This document shows positions 9,332 to 19,071 of a stretch of DNA of 44,224 nucleotides, in pieces. The DNA lies in NCBI GenBank assembly GCA_945873085.1, contig CAMCCR010000005.1, forward strand, positions 1 through 44,224, in the 5' to 3' direction. The number at the start of each line of letters is the position of its first letter. Within the stretch, counting starts at the first letter, position 1. The DNA comes from Candidatus Kuenenia stuttgartensis (GTDB lineage Bacteria; Planctomycetota; Planctomycetia; Pirellulales; UBA1268). The position numbers and the translations under genes were made by a program. The notes beneath the pieces are model-generated. The model was not told where the DNA came from. It searched no databases and saw nothing but the letters and a program-made list of their open reading frames with translations.

Positions 9332-9880
9332 TCAAGCCGACGCCGAAGCGTCTGAGGCGAGCCGGGCGCCGGGCAGGGGTTCGATGCCGTGCGGGCTGAT
9401 GCGATAAGACCACTCGACCGTCCGGGGAAGGGGGGCGGCGGCGAGCGGGTACGGTTCCACGCGGACGATCGCCGCGGACGGGCCGCCGGATCGGTAGGTC
9501 GAGCCGAGCTGAACCGGGGCCTCGTTGATCCGGGCCGCGATCTCGAAGCGGAGGGCGCCGGGCACCCTGGGATCGGGGGCCACACTCGCGGAAAAGTGGG
9601 ATCGGCCCGCCAGCCCCAGCCCCATCACCGCGACCTTCCCCCCGGCGGGGTGGGAGTGGAGCTCGACCAACACCGGTGAGGCGGGCCAGCGGTCGTCGCC
9701 GCTGGTGTCGCCGGGGCCCTCGATCGAATGCCAGAGCCCTACCATCGATCCCCCGGCCGCAGGATCGAAACGGACCGCGTGGGCCCAGCGGTCTCCCCGC
9801 CACTCGAAGCGGACCTCGGCGCCCTCGATCGTGAGGAGGAGATCGGGGCGGGGCTTGGCCGACCGGGGTGACGACGGCAT
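9332..9880 (-). CDS. Hypothetical protein
   Basis: MPSSPRSAKPRPDLLLTIEGAEVRFEWRGDRWAHAVRFDPAAGGSMVGLWHSIEGPGDTSGDDRWPASPVLVELHSHPAGG...; protein-like, ATG at 9880. Confidence 0.65.
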   Translation of the reverse strand: MPSSPRSAKPRPDLLLTIEGAEVRFEWRGDRWAHAVRFDPAAGGSMVGLWHSIEGPGDTSGDDRWPASPVLVELHSHPAGGKVAVMGLGLAGRSHFSASVAPDPRVPGALRFEIAARINEAPVQLGSTYRSGGPSAAIVRVEPYPLAAAPLPRTVEWSYRISPHGIEPLPGARLASDASASA

Positions 9881-10019
9881 GGGGCGGCTGGGGAAGAGGG
9901 AAGGCGGCAAAAAGGAAGCCGTCTATTGTAGCCGGCGGCAAGGGAGTCTGGCTGGTGGGGCCGATCCACGGCAGACTACGTCCCGGCACCGCCATCCCCT
10001 TTCCCCTCGAGCGTCACCG

Positions 10020-10937
10020 ATGGAACCCCGCCGCTCGACCGGTTGGCCGATCCTTCTCGGCGTCGTCCTCATCGGGTCGATCCTCGCCCTCGGTGTCGGG
10101 TGGGTGCTCGTCAGCATTGCCGCGGCGTTCGGTTCAGAGAACGCCGCCTTCTACTGGGTGATCCTCGGCGTCGGGGTCGCCCTCCTCGTGCTCCTCCTCC
10201 TCGGCGTCATCGTCTACCTGTTCCTGACCGTGAAGGCGATTGCCCTCTCCCAACGGCAGAGCAACTTCATTGACAGCGTGACCCATGAGCTCAAAAGCCC
10301 GCTGGCTTCGCTCAAGCTCTATCTCCAGACGCTCAACCGCCGGCAGGTGTCGCCCGAGCAGCAGGCCGACTTCCACCGCTTCATGCTCAAGGACGTCGAG
10401 CGTCTCGACACCCTCATTGATCACCTCCTCGACGCCGCCAAGACCCACAGGCGGCCACGCTGGGACGAGCAGGCCTGCGAACTCGAGCCGATCCTGCGGG
10501 CGGCACGGGAAGGAGTGGCGGTGCGGTATGCAATTGCCCCAGAACGAATCCGCATTCTCCCGCTCCCGGACGGCGCGATCCCTCAGGTCCGCGGACGGTC
10601 GGCCGATCTCGAGATCGTGTTCCGCAATCTCGTCGACAACGCCGTCAAATATTCGCTGCCAGAGCCCGAAGTCGAGATCGGGGTTGAATGGCAGGAGGGG
10701 CGCGAGCTGATCGTGCGCGTCTGTGACAACGGTCCCGGGATCCCGCTGGCCGATCGGACGCAGATCTTCGGCCGGTTCGTCCGGCTGGGGAACGAGCTCG
10801 AGCGCTCGACGCCGGGGACGGGGCTGGGCCTCTATCTCGTGAAGTCGATCGTCGCCCAATTGCGGGGCCGGGTGAGCGTCAGTGGCCGGCCCGGCCAGCG
10901 GGGGACGGTCATGGAGGTGAGGCTCCCGGCCGCATGA
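10020..10937 (+). CDS. Sensor histidine kinase, two TM helices, HisKA + HATPase_c
   Basis: Two N-terminal TM segments, H-box FIDSVTHELKSPLASLKLYLQTL, N-box NLVDNAVKYS, G boxes VCDNGPGIP and GTGLGLYLVKSIV. Start trimmed from 9525. Confidence 0.92.
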   Translation: MEPRRSTGWPILLGVVLIGSILALGVGWVLVSIAAAFGSENAAFYWVILGVGVALLVLLLLGVIVYLFLTVKAIALSQRQSNFIDSVTHELKSPLASLKLYLQTLNRRQVSPEQQADFHRFMLKDVERLDTLIDHLLDAAKTHRRPRWDEQACELEPILRAAREGVAVRYAIAPERIRILPLPDGAIPQVRGRSADLEIVFRNLVDNAVKYSLPEPEVEIGVEWQEGRELIVRVCDNGPGIPLADRTQIFGRFVRLGNELERSTPGTGLGLYLVKSIVAQLRGRVSVSGRPGQRGTVMEVRLPAA

Positions 10938-11002
10938 GGCTCCCCCGCGGCGCCCGCTCCCGACCCTTTTCCCAGCCGCCTCTGGCCGGTCTAATCGGCC
11001 CC

Positions 11003-12661
11003 ATGAGCACACCCCACCACGCATCGGTTCCCACCGTCCCCGTCCCCGACCCGATCCCGCTCCGCCGGGTTCTCGTGAGTGTCTACGACAAGGCGGGCCT
11101 CGACCAACTCGCCACCGCGCTGAAGGCCGCGGGAATCGAGGTCGTCAGCACCGGCGGTACGGCCCGGGCCCTGGAAGCGCACGGGGTGAAGGTCACCGAC
11201 GTCGCCGCGGTCACCGGCTTCCCGGAGATCCTCGACGGCCGGGTGAAGACGCTCCACCCGAATGTCTTTGCCGGCCTCCTCTATCGCCGCGACCGTCCCG
11301 ACGACATCGAGATCGTGGCCCGGCACGGGATCGGGCCGATCGACGCCGTGATCGTCAACCTCTATCCCTTCGAGGCGATCGTCGCCCAGCCCGACTGCCG
11401 GCCTGCCGACGCGATCGAACTGATCGACATCGGGGGCCCGAGCCTTGTCCGGGCCGCGGCCAAGAACCACGCCTTCACGGCCGTGGTCACCGGCCCCGAT
11501 CAGTATCCCGAACTCATTGCCACGATTGCCCGTGGCGGCACGACCCTCGCCGAGCGGCGCCTGCTCGCGGCCCGCGCCTTCGAGCGGACCGCGGCCTACG
11601 ACACGGCGATCGCCGCCTGGATGGCCCGGCACGCCGGGCTCGTCGCCGAGCCCCCGACTCCGGCCCCGGTGACCAACACCCTCGACGCCGCTCCGCTTCC
11701 CGCCCGCTTTTCACTCGAGCTCCAGGAACGCCTCCCGCTGCGGTACGGCGAGAATCCGCACCAGTCGGCGGCGCTCTACGCCCCGGCCGGGTCGCGCGTC
11801 GGTCTGGCCGGCCTGAAGCAGCTTTGCGGGAAGGAGCTTTCCTACAACAACCTCCTCGATCTCGACGGCGCCACGCGTCTGGCCGGGCTCATCGAGTCGC
11901 CGGCCGCGATCGTCGTCAAACACACCAACCCCTGCGGTGCCGCCACGGCCGCGACGATCGATGGGGCGCTGGCCACGGCGATGGCGGCCGATCCGACGAG
12001 CGCCTTCGGCTCGATCGTGGCGGTCAATCGCCGGTTCGACAGGGCCTGTGCCGAGCTGCTCCTCCAGCCGGGGTTGTTTGTCGAGGTGATCGCCGCGCCG
12101 GCCTTTGATCCGGTGGCGGTGGAATTGCTGACCACGAAGCCGACCTGGAAGGCGAGCGTCCGGCTCGTGGAAGTGCCGGCCGGTGATCCTTGGGAGCCGA
12201 CGCACGGTCTGGAGTTGCGGAGCGTGGCCGGCGCGATCCTCGCCCAGCGTCCCGACGACTGCTGCGACGATCCCGCCACCTGGAAGGTGGTGACGAAGCA
12301 GACGCCGGCCGCGGAGCTTACGCCGGTCCTCGACTTCGCCTTCACCGTTGTCAGGCGGTTGACGAGCAACGCCATCGCCGTCTGCCAGGGATCGAGCCTC
12401 GTGGGCGCCGGCATCGGCCAGACCAGCCGCGTCGATGCCACCCGGATCGCCTTGGAGAAGGCGGGGAGCCGGGCCCGCGGCGGCGTGCTTGCCTCTGATG
12501 CGTTCTTCCCCTTCGCCGATTCGATCCCGCTCATCGCCCGGGCTGGGATCGTGGCGATCGTGCAGCCCGGCGGTTCGAAGCGCGATGCCGAGGTGATCGC
12601 CGCGGCTGACGAGGCCGGGATCCCGATGGTGTTCACCGCCCGCCGCCACTTCCGGCACTGA
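11003..12661 (+). CDS. purH: Bifunctional AICAR transformylase/IMP cyclohydrolase
   Basis: RVLVSVYDKAGLDQLATALKAAGIEVVSTGGTARAL, GRVKTLHPNVFAGLLYRRD, RYGENPHQSAALY, VVKHTNPCGAA, PGGSKRDAEVIAAADEAGIPMVFTARRHFRH. Confidence 0.97.
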   Translation: MSTPHHASVPTVPVPDPIPLRRVLVSVYDKAGLDQLATALKAAGIEVVSTGGTARALEAHGVKVTDVAAVTGFPEILDGRVKTLHPNVFAGLLYRRDRPDDIEIVARHGIGPIDAVIVNLYPFEAIVAQPDCRPADAIELIDIGGPSLVRAAAKNHAFTAVVTGPDQYPELIATIARGGTTLAERRLLAARAFERTAAYDTAIAAWMARHAGLVAEPPTPAPVTNTLDAAPLPARFSLELQERLPLRYGENPHQSAALYAPAGSRVGLAGLKQLCGKELSYNNLLDLDGATRLAGLIESPAAIVVKHTNPCGAATAATIDGALATAMAADPTSAFGSIVAVNRRFDRACAELLLQPGLFVEVIAAPAFDPVAVELLTTKPTWKASVRLVEVPAGDPWEPTHGLELRSVAGAILAQRPDDCCDDPATWKVVTKQTPAAELTPVLDFAFTVVRRLTSNAIAVCQGSSLVGAGIGQTSRVDATRIALEKAGSRARGGVLASDAFFPFADSIPLIARAGIVAIVQPGGSKRDAEVIAAADEAGIPMVFTARRHFRH

Positions 12662-12743
12662 TCCCGCGGGGGGAGCCCTCCCCGCTTTACCCTGGCCGCT
12701 TGACCAAGAGTCCGCCTTCCATGCTCCGGCATGGCCTCCCCCC

Positions 12744-13529
12744 ATGCCCACCATCCTCGATCGGATCGTTGAACGGAAACGCCGTGAGGTGGCTGCTGCG
12801 GAGGCGCTCGAGTCAACGGCGAGCCTCCGCCGGCGCTTGGCCGACGCGCCTCCCGTGCGCGACTTCTTCGCTGCCGTCTCCCGTCCCGGCGCCATCCGGC
12901 TGATTGCCGAGTTCAAGCGACGGAGCCCGTCGGCAGGGGAGATTCGCCCCGGCGCGACCGTCGAAGAGGTGGTGCAGGCCTACGAGCGCGCCGGAGCCTC
13001 GGCCCTCTCGGTGCTCACCGACGGCGAGGGATTCGGCGGCACGCTCGCCGATCTCGTCGCAGCCCGGGAGGCGGTCGCGCTGCCGGTGTTGCGGAAGGAG
13101 TTCGTCGTCGACCGTCGCCAGGTGATCGAGGCGAGGGTGCTTGGGGCCGACGCGGTCCTCCTCATCGCCGAGTGTCTCGACGATTGCCTGCTTCGCAGCC
13201 TGTACGGCGAGATTCTCGATCTCGGCATGACGCCGCTGGTGGAGCTTCACGACGAACTCCAGCTCGATCGCGTCCTCGACCTCGGCGCGACGCTCGTGGG
13301 GATCAACAACCGCGATCTCCGCACGATGACGACCGACCTCGACCATGTCCTCCGACTTCGATCGCGTGTCCCCGACGGCTGCACGCTCGTCGCCGAGAGC
13401 GGAATCCGCAGCCGCGGGGATGTCCGTCGGCTCGAGGCGGCGGGGATCGGGGCGATGCTCGTCGGCGAGTCCCTCCTTAAGCAGCCAGACCCGGGCGCCG
13501 CCGCCGCGGCGTTGCTCGCCGACGACTGA
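12744..13529 (+). CDS. trpC: Indole-3-glycerol phosphate synthase
   Basis: MPTILDRIVERKRREVAAAEAL, LIAEFKRRSPSAGEIRPGATVEEVVQAYERAGASALSVLTDGEGFGG, PVLRKEFVVDRRQVIEARVLGADAVLLIAECL, VGINNRDLRTM. Confidence 0.96.
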   Translation: MPTILDRIVERKRREVAAAEALESTASLRRRLADAPPVRDFFAAVSRPGAIRLIAEFKRRSPSAGEIRPGATVEEVVQAYERAGASALSVLTDGEGFGGTLADLVAAREAVALPVLRKEFVVDRRQVIEARVLGADAVLLIAECLDDCLLRSLYGEILDLGMTPLVELHDELQLDRVLDLGATLVGINNRDLRTMTTDLDHVLRLRSRVPDGCTLVAESGIRSRGDVRRLEAAGIGAMLVGESLLKQPDPGAAAAALLADD

Positions 13530-13545
13530 CACCACCCCGTGGCAC

Positions 13546-14370
13546 TCAGCCCGGCGGAGGGGAGTTCTCGGATGCCGTCGGCGCTTGGTCGATCGGCGTG
13601 TTGCGGCCGACGAAGCGATAGCCCATGCCGCGCACGGAGAGGAAGTGGACCGGCTTGGAAGGATCTCCCTCGAAGTACTTGCGGAGGTTGAGCATGAAGG
13701 TGTCGATCGTCCGCGTTGCTGGCGGTCGTGCCATGCCCCAGACACGCTCGAGGAGTTCGTTCCGCGACACGACCTTTCCCTCGTGATCGACGAGATAGCG
13801 GAGGAGTTTCATCTCCAGGTTCGTCAGCCGCACCGGCCCTCCCTGGGCCCGTGCCTCCCAGGTGTCGAAGTTCACCTCCGCCGCGCCGAAGCGGTAAACG
13901 GCCGGAGCGGATTCCAGCGGCAGCGGCGGGGGGGAAGGGATCGCCTCGACTGGAGCCGGCGGAGCAGGGGGGGCGATCGCGGCTGCCGTGCGCGTGGCGG
14001 GGCCGCGCCGGGAGATGTGGCTCCGCACGATCGAGATCAGTTCGTCGAGATCGAACGGCTTCTGGAGATAGACGTCCGTGCCGGCATCGAAGCCGCGGAT
14101 CCGGTCCTCGACAAGCGTCCGGGCGGTAAGCATGACGACCGGGACTTCGTTTCCCTGCCGGCGGACCGCCTCGCAGACGGCGTAGCCGCTCATGCCGGGG
14201 AGCATGACGTCGAGGATCAGCAGGTCGAACGGCGTCGATTCGGCGGCCAGTGCGGCCAGCGCCGACTGGCCATCGGCGGCGGTCTCGACCTCGAAGCCCT
14301 CGGCCTCGAGGTTGAACTTGATGCCGATGGCGAGGTGGTCTTCGTCTTCGACGACGAGAATGCGCGGCAT
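13546..14370 (-). CDS. OmpR/PhoB-family response regulator
   Basis: MPRILVVEDEDHLAIGIKFNLEAEGFEVETAADG...DLLILDVMLPGMSGY...VVMLTARTLVEDRIRGFDAGTDVYLQKPFDLDEL plus winged helix LTNLEMKLLRYLVDHEGKVVSRNELLERVWG...SVRGMGYRFVG. Confidence 0.95.
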   Translation of the reverse strand: MPRILVVEDEDHLAIGIKFNLEAEGFEVETAADGQSALAALAAESTPFDLLILDVMLPGMSGYAVCEAVRRQGNEVPVVMLTARTLVEDRIRGFDAGTDVYLQKPFDLDELISIVRSHISRRGPATRTAAAIAPPAPPAPVEAIPSPPPLPLESAPAVYRFGAAEVNFDTWEARAQGGPVRLTNLEMKLLRYLVDHEGKVVSRNELLERVWGMARPPATRTIDTFMLNLRKYFEGDPSKPVHFLSVRGMGYRFVGRNTPIDQAPTASENSPPPG

Positions 14371-14435
14371 GGGGTCGGGCCCGGGGAGGGAAAGGAGCTT
14401 GTCCAGTCTACCCGCCGCGGCCCGTGCGTCCGGCG

Positions 14436-15518
14436 TCAGCGGGCCATCACCTCGCGCCCACGGACGGCCTTTGCGTAGCCCCGCGTCACGAACCACTCCC
14501 ATGCGTCGGCAACCGTCTCGTCGAGCGACCGGAAGGCATAGCCGAGCTCGGCCTGGGCCCGGCGGTAGGAGAAGTTGTGGGGGAGCATCGACATTCGCGT
14601 CGCCGCCGAATTGACGGGGAGTTCCCGTGCCGTGAACAGGCTCGCCAGATCGCCGGCGAGGCCGGCCATCCGCACGATCCCCCGCGGAGCCGTGCCGAGC
14701 GGCTGCATCCGCCCCGCGATCCGTGCGAACACCCGCCAGGCATCGAGATAGCTCATCGAGTGGCCGCCGAGGATGTAGCGGCGGCCGAGTTGACCGCGGG
14801 TCACGGCGGCGAGGATCCCGCCGGCCACATCGCGGACGTCGACGAAATCGTTTCCGCCCGGCGGGGCGAAGAGCCCCTTGCCGGCGCCGACCTCGAGAAG
14901 CATCCGTCCGCTCGACGGTTTCCAGTCCCAGGGACCGAGCATGTAGACAGGGTTGACGATCACGGCGTCGAGGCCGCGGGCGATCTCGTCGTGCACCGCC
15001 CCCTCGGCATCGCGCTTCGTGACCACGTACGGGCACTCCGGCATCCCCCCCGGTGAGGTGTCCTCGTCGGCGGGGACGCCATCGGCGCGGAGGCCGATGG
15101 CATCGACACTCGAGACATGGACGAAGCGGGCGCCGGCACGGCGGGCCGCGGCGGCCACCATCCGCGTGCCGTCGACGTTCGCGGCGGCCATTTCGTCCTC
15201 GTGCCGCCAGCCACAATGGACCATCGCCGCAGCGTGGATCACGATCCGGGCCCCATCGACGGCGGCCTGCACCCCTTCATGGTCTTCAAGCGCGCCCTCG
15301 ATCGTCTCGACCGGAAGCCCGGCCAGACAGCGTTCCGCGGCCTGCCGCGAGCGGACAAACGCCCGCACCGACTCGCCGCGGGAAACGAGCATCCGCACGA
15401 CGTTGTTGCCGACAAGCCCGGTCGCCCCTGTCACGAGGACGTCGACGGTGGCCGGGCGGCGGTGGGGGGCCGGCCGGAGGGCGGGGACGGGCGTTGGATT
15501 GGGGGTGGAGTTGACCAT
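14436..15518 (-). CDS. NAD-dependent epimerase/dehydratase (extended SDR)
   Basis: VDVLVTGATGLVGNNVVRML (GxxGxxG), VHVSSVDAIG, PYVVTKRDAE, VNPVYMLGPWDWKPSSGRML. Confidence 0.88.
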   Translation of the reverse strand: MVNSTPNPTPVPALRPAPHRRPATVDVLVTGATGLVGNNVVRMLVSRGESVRAFVRSRQAAERCLAGLPVETIEGALEDHEGVQAAVDGARIVIHAAAMVHCGWRHEDEMAAANVDGTRMVAAAARRAGARFVHVSSVDAIGLRADGVPADEDTSPGGMPECPYVVTKRDAEGAVHDEIARGLDAVIVNPVYMLGPWDWKPSSGRMLLEVGAGKGLFAPPGGNDFVDVRDVAGGILAAVTRGQLGRRYILGGHSMSYLDAWRVFARIAGRMQPLGTAPRGIVRMAGLAGDLASLFTARELPVNSAATRMSMLPHNFSYRRAQAELGYAFRSLDETVADAWEWFVTRGYAKAVRGREVMAR

Positions 15519-15791
15519 GAGGGATCGTCACCGAAATTCAGTGTGAAACGGGCGGCGCGGTCGATCCATATCCCGCACCTTCTCCATGGTAGTTCGGAAA
15601 AAAAAGGGGAAGACTTCGGTGACGGGCGGTGGTGCTGCCGTTGACGGATATGAGGCCTCCCCCCGAAGATGCCCCGTCCGGCAGGTTGTTCGGGCGGGCC
15701 TGCGATTGCCGGCCGATCGCCGCAATTCCGGGGGCATCGTCGCCCCCGCAGGCTGCCGACATTCGAGGCTCCCGATTGGCATGGAGGATCC

Positions 15792-16931
15792 GTGGCGGAA
15801 CTGACCATTCGGCCGGTGGACACCCGGTCTGAACAGAAGCGTTTCGTCCGTCTTCCCTGGCGGATCTACCGCGAAGACCCCTGCTGGATGCCCCCCCTGG
15901 TCATGTCCCAGGAGGAGCTCCTCAACTTCCGCCCCCATCCCTTCTACGAGCGGTCGAAGGCGCGGAGCTTCATTGCCTCGCGCGGCGGGGTCGATGTCGG
16001 GAGGATCACCGGCATCGTCAACGCCGGGCATGTCGAGCGCTACGGAGAGAACCGGGGATTTTTCGGTTTTTTCGAGTGCGACGACGACTCCGCGGCGGCT
16101 CGGGGGTTGTTCGGAGCCGCCCGGGACTGGCTCCACGCCCAAGGGATGACCTCGATCCGTGGTCCAGCCAATCCCTCGCTCAATTACGAGTGCGGTCTCC
16201 TCATCGAGGGCTTCGACACGCCCCCGTTCTTCATGATGACGCACAACCGGCCCTGGTACGGCCGGCTCGTCGAGGAAAACGGCTTCGGCAAGGTCGAGGA
16301 CATGTACGCCTTCTGGGGCGAGACGGGGATGTTGTCCTCGCTCGATTCGAAGCTCGGGTCGATGATCCAGGGGGTGAAGGAACGCTTTGGCGTCACGGTG
16401 CGGCCGCTCGACCGGAGCCGGTTCGAGGAAGAAGTGCGGATGTTCCTCGACATCTACAACTCGAGCCTCGGCGGCACCTGGGGCTTCGTGCCACTCTCGG
16501 CGAGCGAGGTCAAGCACATGGCCGAGAGCCTCAAGCACCTCATCGTGCCGGAATTGGCGATGGTGGCCGAGGTCGGCGGCAAGCCGATCGGCACCGTCTT
16601 CTGCCTCCTCGACTACAACCCGCGCATCAAGGCGATCAATGGCCGCCTCTTCCCCTTCGGCTTCGTCCGCCTCCTCTGGAACAAAAAGGGGATCAAGCGG
16701 ATGCGGGCGATCAGCACGAACGTCGTGCCTGAGTATCAGGCCTGGGGCGTGGGGCTCGTCCTCATGGGGGCGCTCGTCAAGCCGGTGATCGACTGGGGGA
16801 TGAAAGAGGTGGAGTTCTCCTGGGTGCTCGAGTCGAACCACCTCTCGAAGCGGACGCTCGAGCGGGGGGGGGCCCTCGTTACCAAGAAATACCGGATGTA
16901 CCAGGACGACCCGCCGGCTCCAGTCGGCTGA
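15792..16931 (+). CDS. GNAT-like N-acetyltransferase family protein
   Basis: GTG start; VAELTIRPVDTRSEQKRFVRLPWRIYREDPCWMPPLVMSQEELLNFRPHPFYERSKARSFIASRGGVDVGRITG...; family-typical layout. Confidence 0.75.
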   Translation: MAELTIRPVDTRSEQKRFVRLPWRIYREDPCWMPPLVMSQEELLNFRPHPFYERSKARSFIASRGGVDVGRITGIVNAGHVERYGENRGFFGFFECDDDSAAARGLFGAARDWLHAQGMTSIRGPANPSLNYECGLLIEGFDTPPFFMMTHNRPWYGRLVEENGFGKVEDMYAFWGETGMLSSLDSKLGSMIQGVKERFGVTVRPLDRSRFEEEVRMFLDIYNSSLGGTWGFVPLSASEVKHMAESLKHLIVPELAMVAEVGGKPIGTVFCLLDYNPRIKAINGRLFPFGFVRLLWNKKGIKRMRAISTNVVPEYQAWGVGLVLMGALVKPVIDWGMKEVEFSWVLESNHLSKRTLERGGALVTKKYRMYQDDPPAPVG

Positions 16932-16937
16932 CCGGCC

Positions 16938-17240
16938 TCAGCGCCGCCCGCGCCGCCAGCCGCGGCCGCCGTTTGGCCGCACCACCGCCCCTCCCACCCC
17001 GCCGCTCAAGCCCCCGGCTGAGACCGTCGAGCGGGCGCCGCCACCGCTCGGTTGGTTGTAGTAGGGCCAGACTCGCTTCCCCGCGCGCTGGTCGCGCTCC
17101 CACTGCATCGAGCCGTAGTTGATGCCGGAGAGGTTGAAGCTCGAGTAGGGATTGGGCGGGTTTCTGGCCAGGGCCGGGGAGGCCGAGAACACCAGGCCGG
17201 CCGCCGCGGCCAACAGCGGGAGGAGGTGGCGACGGAACAT
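16938..17240 (-). CDS. Small secreted hypothetical protein
   Basis: MFRRHLLPLLAAAAGLVFSASPALA signal peptide, then RNPPNPYSSFNLSGINYGSMQWERDQRAGKRVWPYYNQPSGGG...GRGWRRGRR. Confidence 0.65.
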   Translation of the reverse strand: MFRRHLLPLLAAAAGLVFSASPALARNPPNPYSSFNLSGINYGSMQWERDQRAGKRVWPYYNQPSGGGARSTVSAGGLSGGVGGAVVRPNGGRGWRRGRR

Positions 17241-17315
17241 GGCGATCCTCGTGGAAAAGTCGGGGGGGAAATCGGGGGTGGGGTTTCGTACGGCGGCGGC
17301 GCCTGTCCGGTTCGA

Positions 17316-18878
17316 TCACTCGAGCGGCGCGCTGCCATAGGCTTCACGGGGCACCGGACTGCGATCATCGACCTCCTCGATGAGTCGATCGAGCTCCGCA
17401 CGGAGCTCCCGGAGCGTGTCGGCGTAGGCCGGATCGTCGTGGAAGCTCCGGGTCTCGGCCGGGTCAACCTCCCGGTCGAGGAGCTCCCACTCGTCGAGAT
17501 CCCCCTCGTAGTGGACGAGCTTGTGGCGATCCGTGATCACGCCCCGGTGCGGGCGGACATGATGCGGCTCGGGGAACTCGTAGTAGTGGTAGTAGAGGCT
17601 CTTCCGCCAGTCGGCGTTGGCGTGTTCGGCAAGGAGCGGCTGGAGAGCCTTCCCCTGCATGTCGGGAGGCACAGGCAATCCGGCAATCGCGAGGAACGTC
17701 GGGGCGAAGTCAACGAGCGAGACGATCCGGTCGCAGCGGCTCCCCGGCCTGGTCAGCCCCGGCCAGCGAACGATCAGCGGTGTCCGCACCGATTCCTCGA
17801 AGATCCAGCGCTTGTCGAACCAGCCGTGTTCACCGAGGAAGAACCCCTGATCGCTCGACAGGACGACGACGGTCTCGTCGGCGATCCCCTCGCGGTCGAG
17901 CTCGTCGAGGAGCCGGCCGACGCTCTCGTCGATCGCCTTCACGCAGGCCAGGTAGTCGTGCATGTAACGCTGGTAGCGCCAACGGACGAGGTCCTTCCCC
18001 TCGGGCTTGTCGGCCGCGAAGGCGGCGTTGCGCGGCGCGTAGTAGGCGCTCCAGGCGACGAGGTCATCGCCGTCGATTCCCGTCGGCGTGTCGAACTTGG
18101 CGTCGAGTGCCGTGAAGGTGCGGTCGAGCCCCATGTCATGCTCGCGGACGGCCCGGCTGCGGCCGGTGAAGTCATCGAACAGCGTCGCTGGCTCGGGATG
18201 GGGGAGATCGTCGTCCCAGCCGAGGTGCCGGATCGCCGGCGACCACTCGCGGTGCGGCGCCTTGTGCTGTGTCATGAGGAGGAACGGCCGGTCACGGTCC
18301 CGTTGCCGCAGCCACTCGATGGAACGATCGGTGATCACATCGGTGACATACCCGCGCTCGATCACCTTTCCCTCGGCCGTGGTCATCGGTGGGTTGTAGT
18401 AGATCCCCTGGCCCGGAAGGATCCGCCAGTGATCGAAGCCGGTCGGATCGCTTCCGAGGTGCCACTTACCGATCACCGCTGTCTGCCAACCGGCCGCCTG
18501 AAGCATCTTGGGGAAGGTCGGTTGGGTCGCGTCGAACCGGCAATTGGCGTTGTTGTAGAAGCCGTTCTTGTGTGAGTACTTTCCGGTGAGGATCGTGGCC
18601 CGGCTCGGCCCGCAGATCGAGTTGGTGACGAGGCAACGGTCGAACTGCATCCCCTCGCGGGCGAGCCGGTCGATGTTCGGCGTGTCGAGGAGGTGACGCG
18701 ACTCGCCGTAGGTCGACAGCGCCTGGCAGGTGAGGTCGTCGGCAAAGATGAAGAGGATGTTGGGGGGGCGGCTGTCGGCCGCCATCGCGCCCCGGACCGG
18801 CGGCAGCCAGAGGGAAGCGACGACCAGGGCCGTCGAGACCACTCGGAGCAACGAGGCGATGCGGCGGAGGACGGCCAT
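17316..18878 (-). CDS. Sulfatase (alkaline phosphatase superfamily, Cys-type)
   Basis: RPPNILFIFADDLTCQALSTYG, catalytic NSICGPSRATILTGKYSHKNGF (C-x-P-S-R), GKWHLGSDPTGFDHW, SSDQGFFLGEHGWFDKRWIFEESVRTPLIVRWPG. Confidence 0.93.
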   Translation of the reverse strand: MAVLRRIASLLRVVSTALVVASLWLPPVRGAMAADSRPPNILFIFADDLTCQALSTYGESRHLLDTPNIDRLAREGMQFDRCLVTNSICGPSRATILTGKYSHKNGFYNNANCRFDATQPTFPKMLQAAGWQTAVIGKWHLGSDPTGFDHWRILPGQGIYYNPPMTTAEGKVIERGYVTDVITDRSIEWLRQRDRDRPFLLMTQHKAPHREWSPAIRHLGWDDDLPHPEPATLFDDFTGRSRAVREHDMGLDRTFTALDAKFDTPTGIDGDDLVAWSAYYAPRNAAFAADKPEGKDLVRWRYQRYMHDYLACVKAIDESVGRLLDELDREGIADETVVVLSSDQGFFLGEHGWFDKRWIFEESVRTPLIVRWPGLTRPGSRCDRIVSLVDFAPTFLAIAGLPVPPDMQGKALQPLLAEHANADWRKSLYYHYYEFPEPHHVRPHRGVITDRHKLVHYEGDLDEWELLDREVDPAETRSFHDDPAYADTLRELRAELDRLIEEVDDRSPVPREAYGSAPLE

Positions 18879-19071
18879 GGTGTCGGGATTCCTAGTCGAC
18901 TTTTCCCCTCAGCGTACGCTCCTCCCATGCCCAACGCCGAGCCTTACCCCTTGGGCCACCATCGGAGGGGGATGGAGTCCCCCATCGATTCCGCCGGACT
19001 GCGATGGGAGAGTCGTGGAAGGTTGGGTAAACTCTGAGGAATCTACCGCGGAATCCCCGGATCAACGCCCC

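Noticed and set aside
14371-15216. N-terminal 280-aa extension of the response regulator ORF
   Set aside because: Arg-rich frame antisense/shadowing the epimerase; the receiver domain starts cleanly at MPRILVVEDED (14370).
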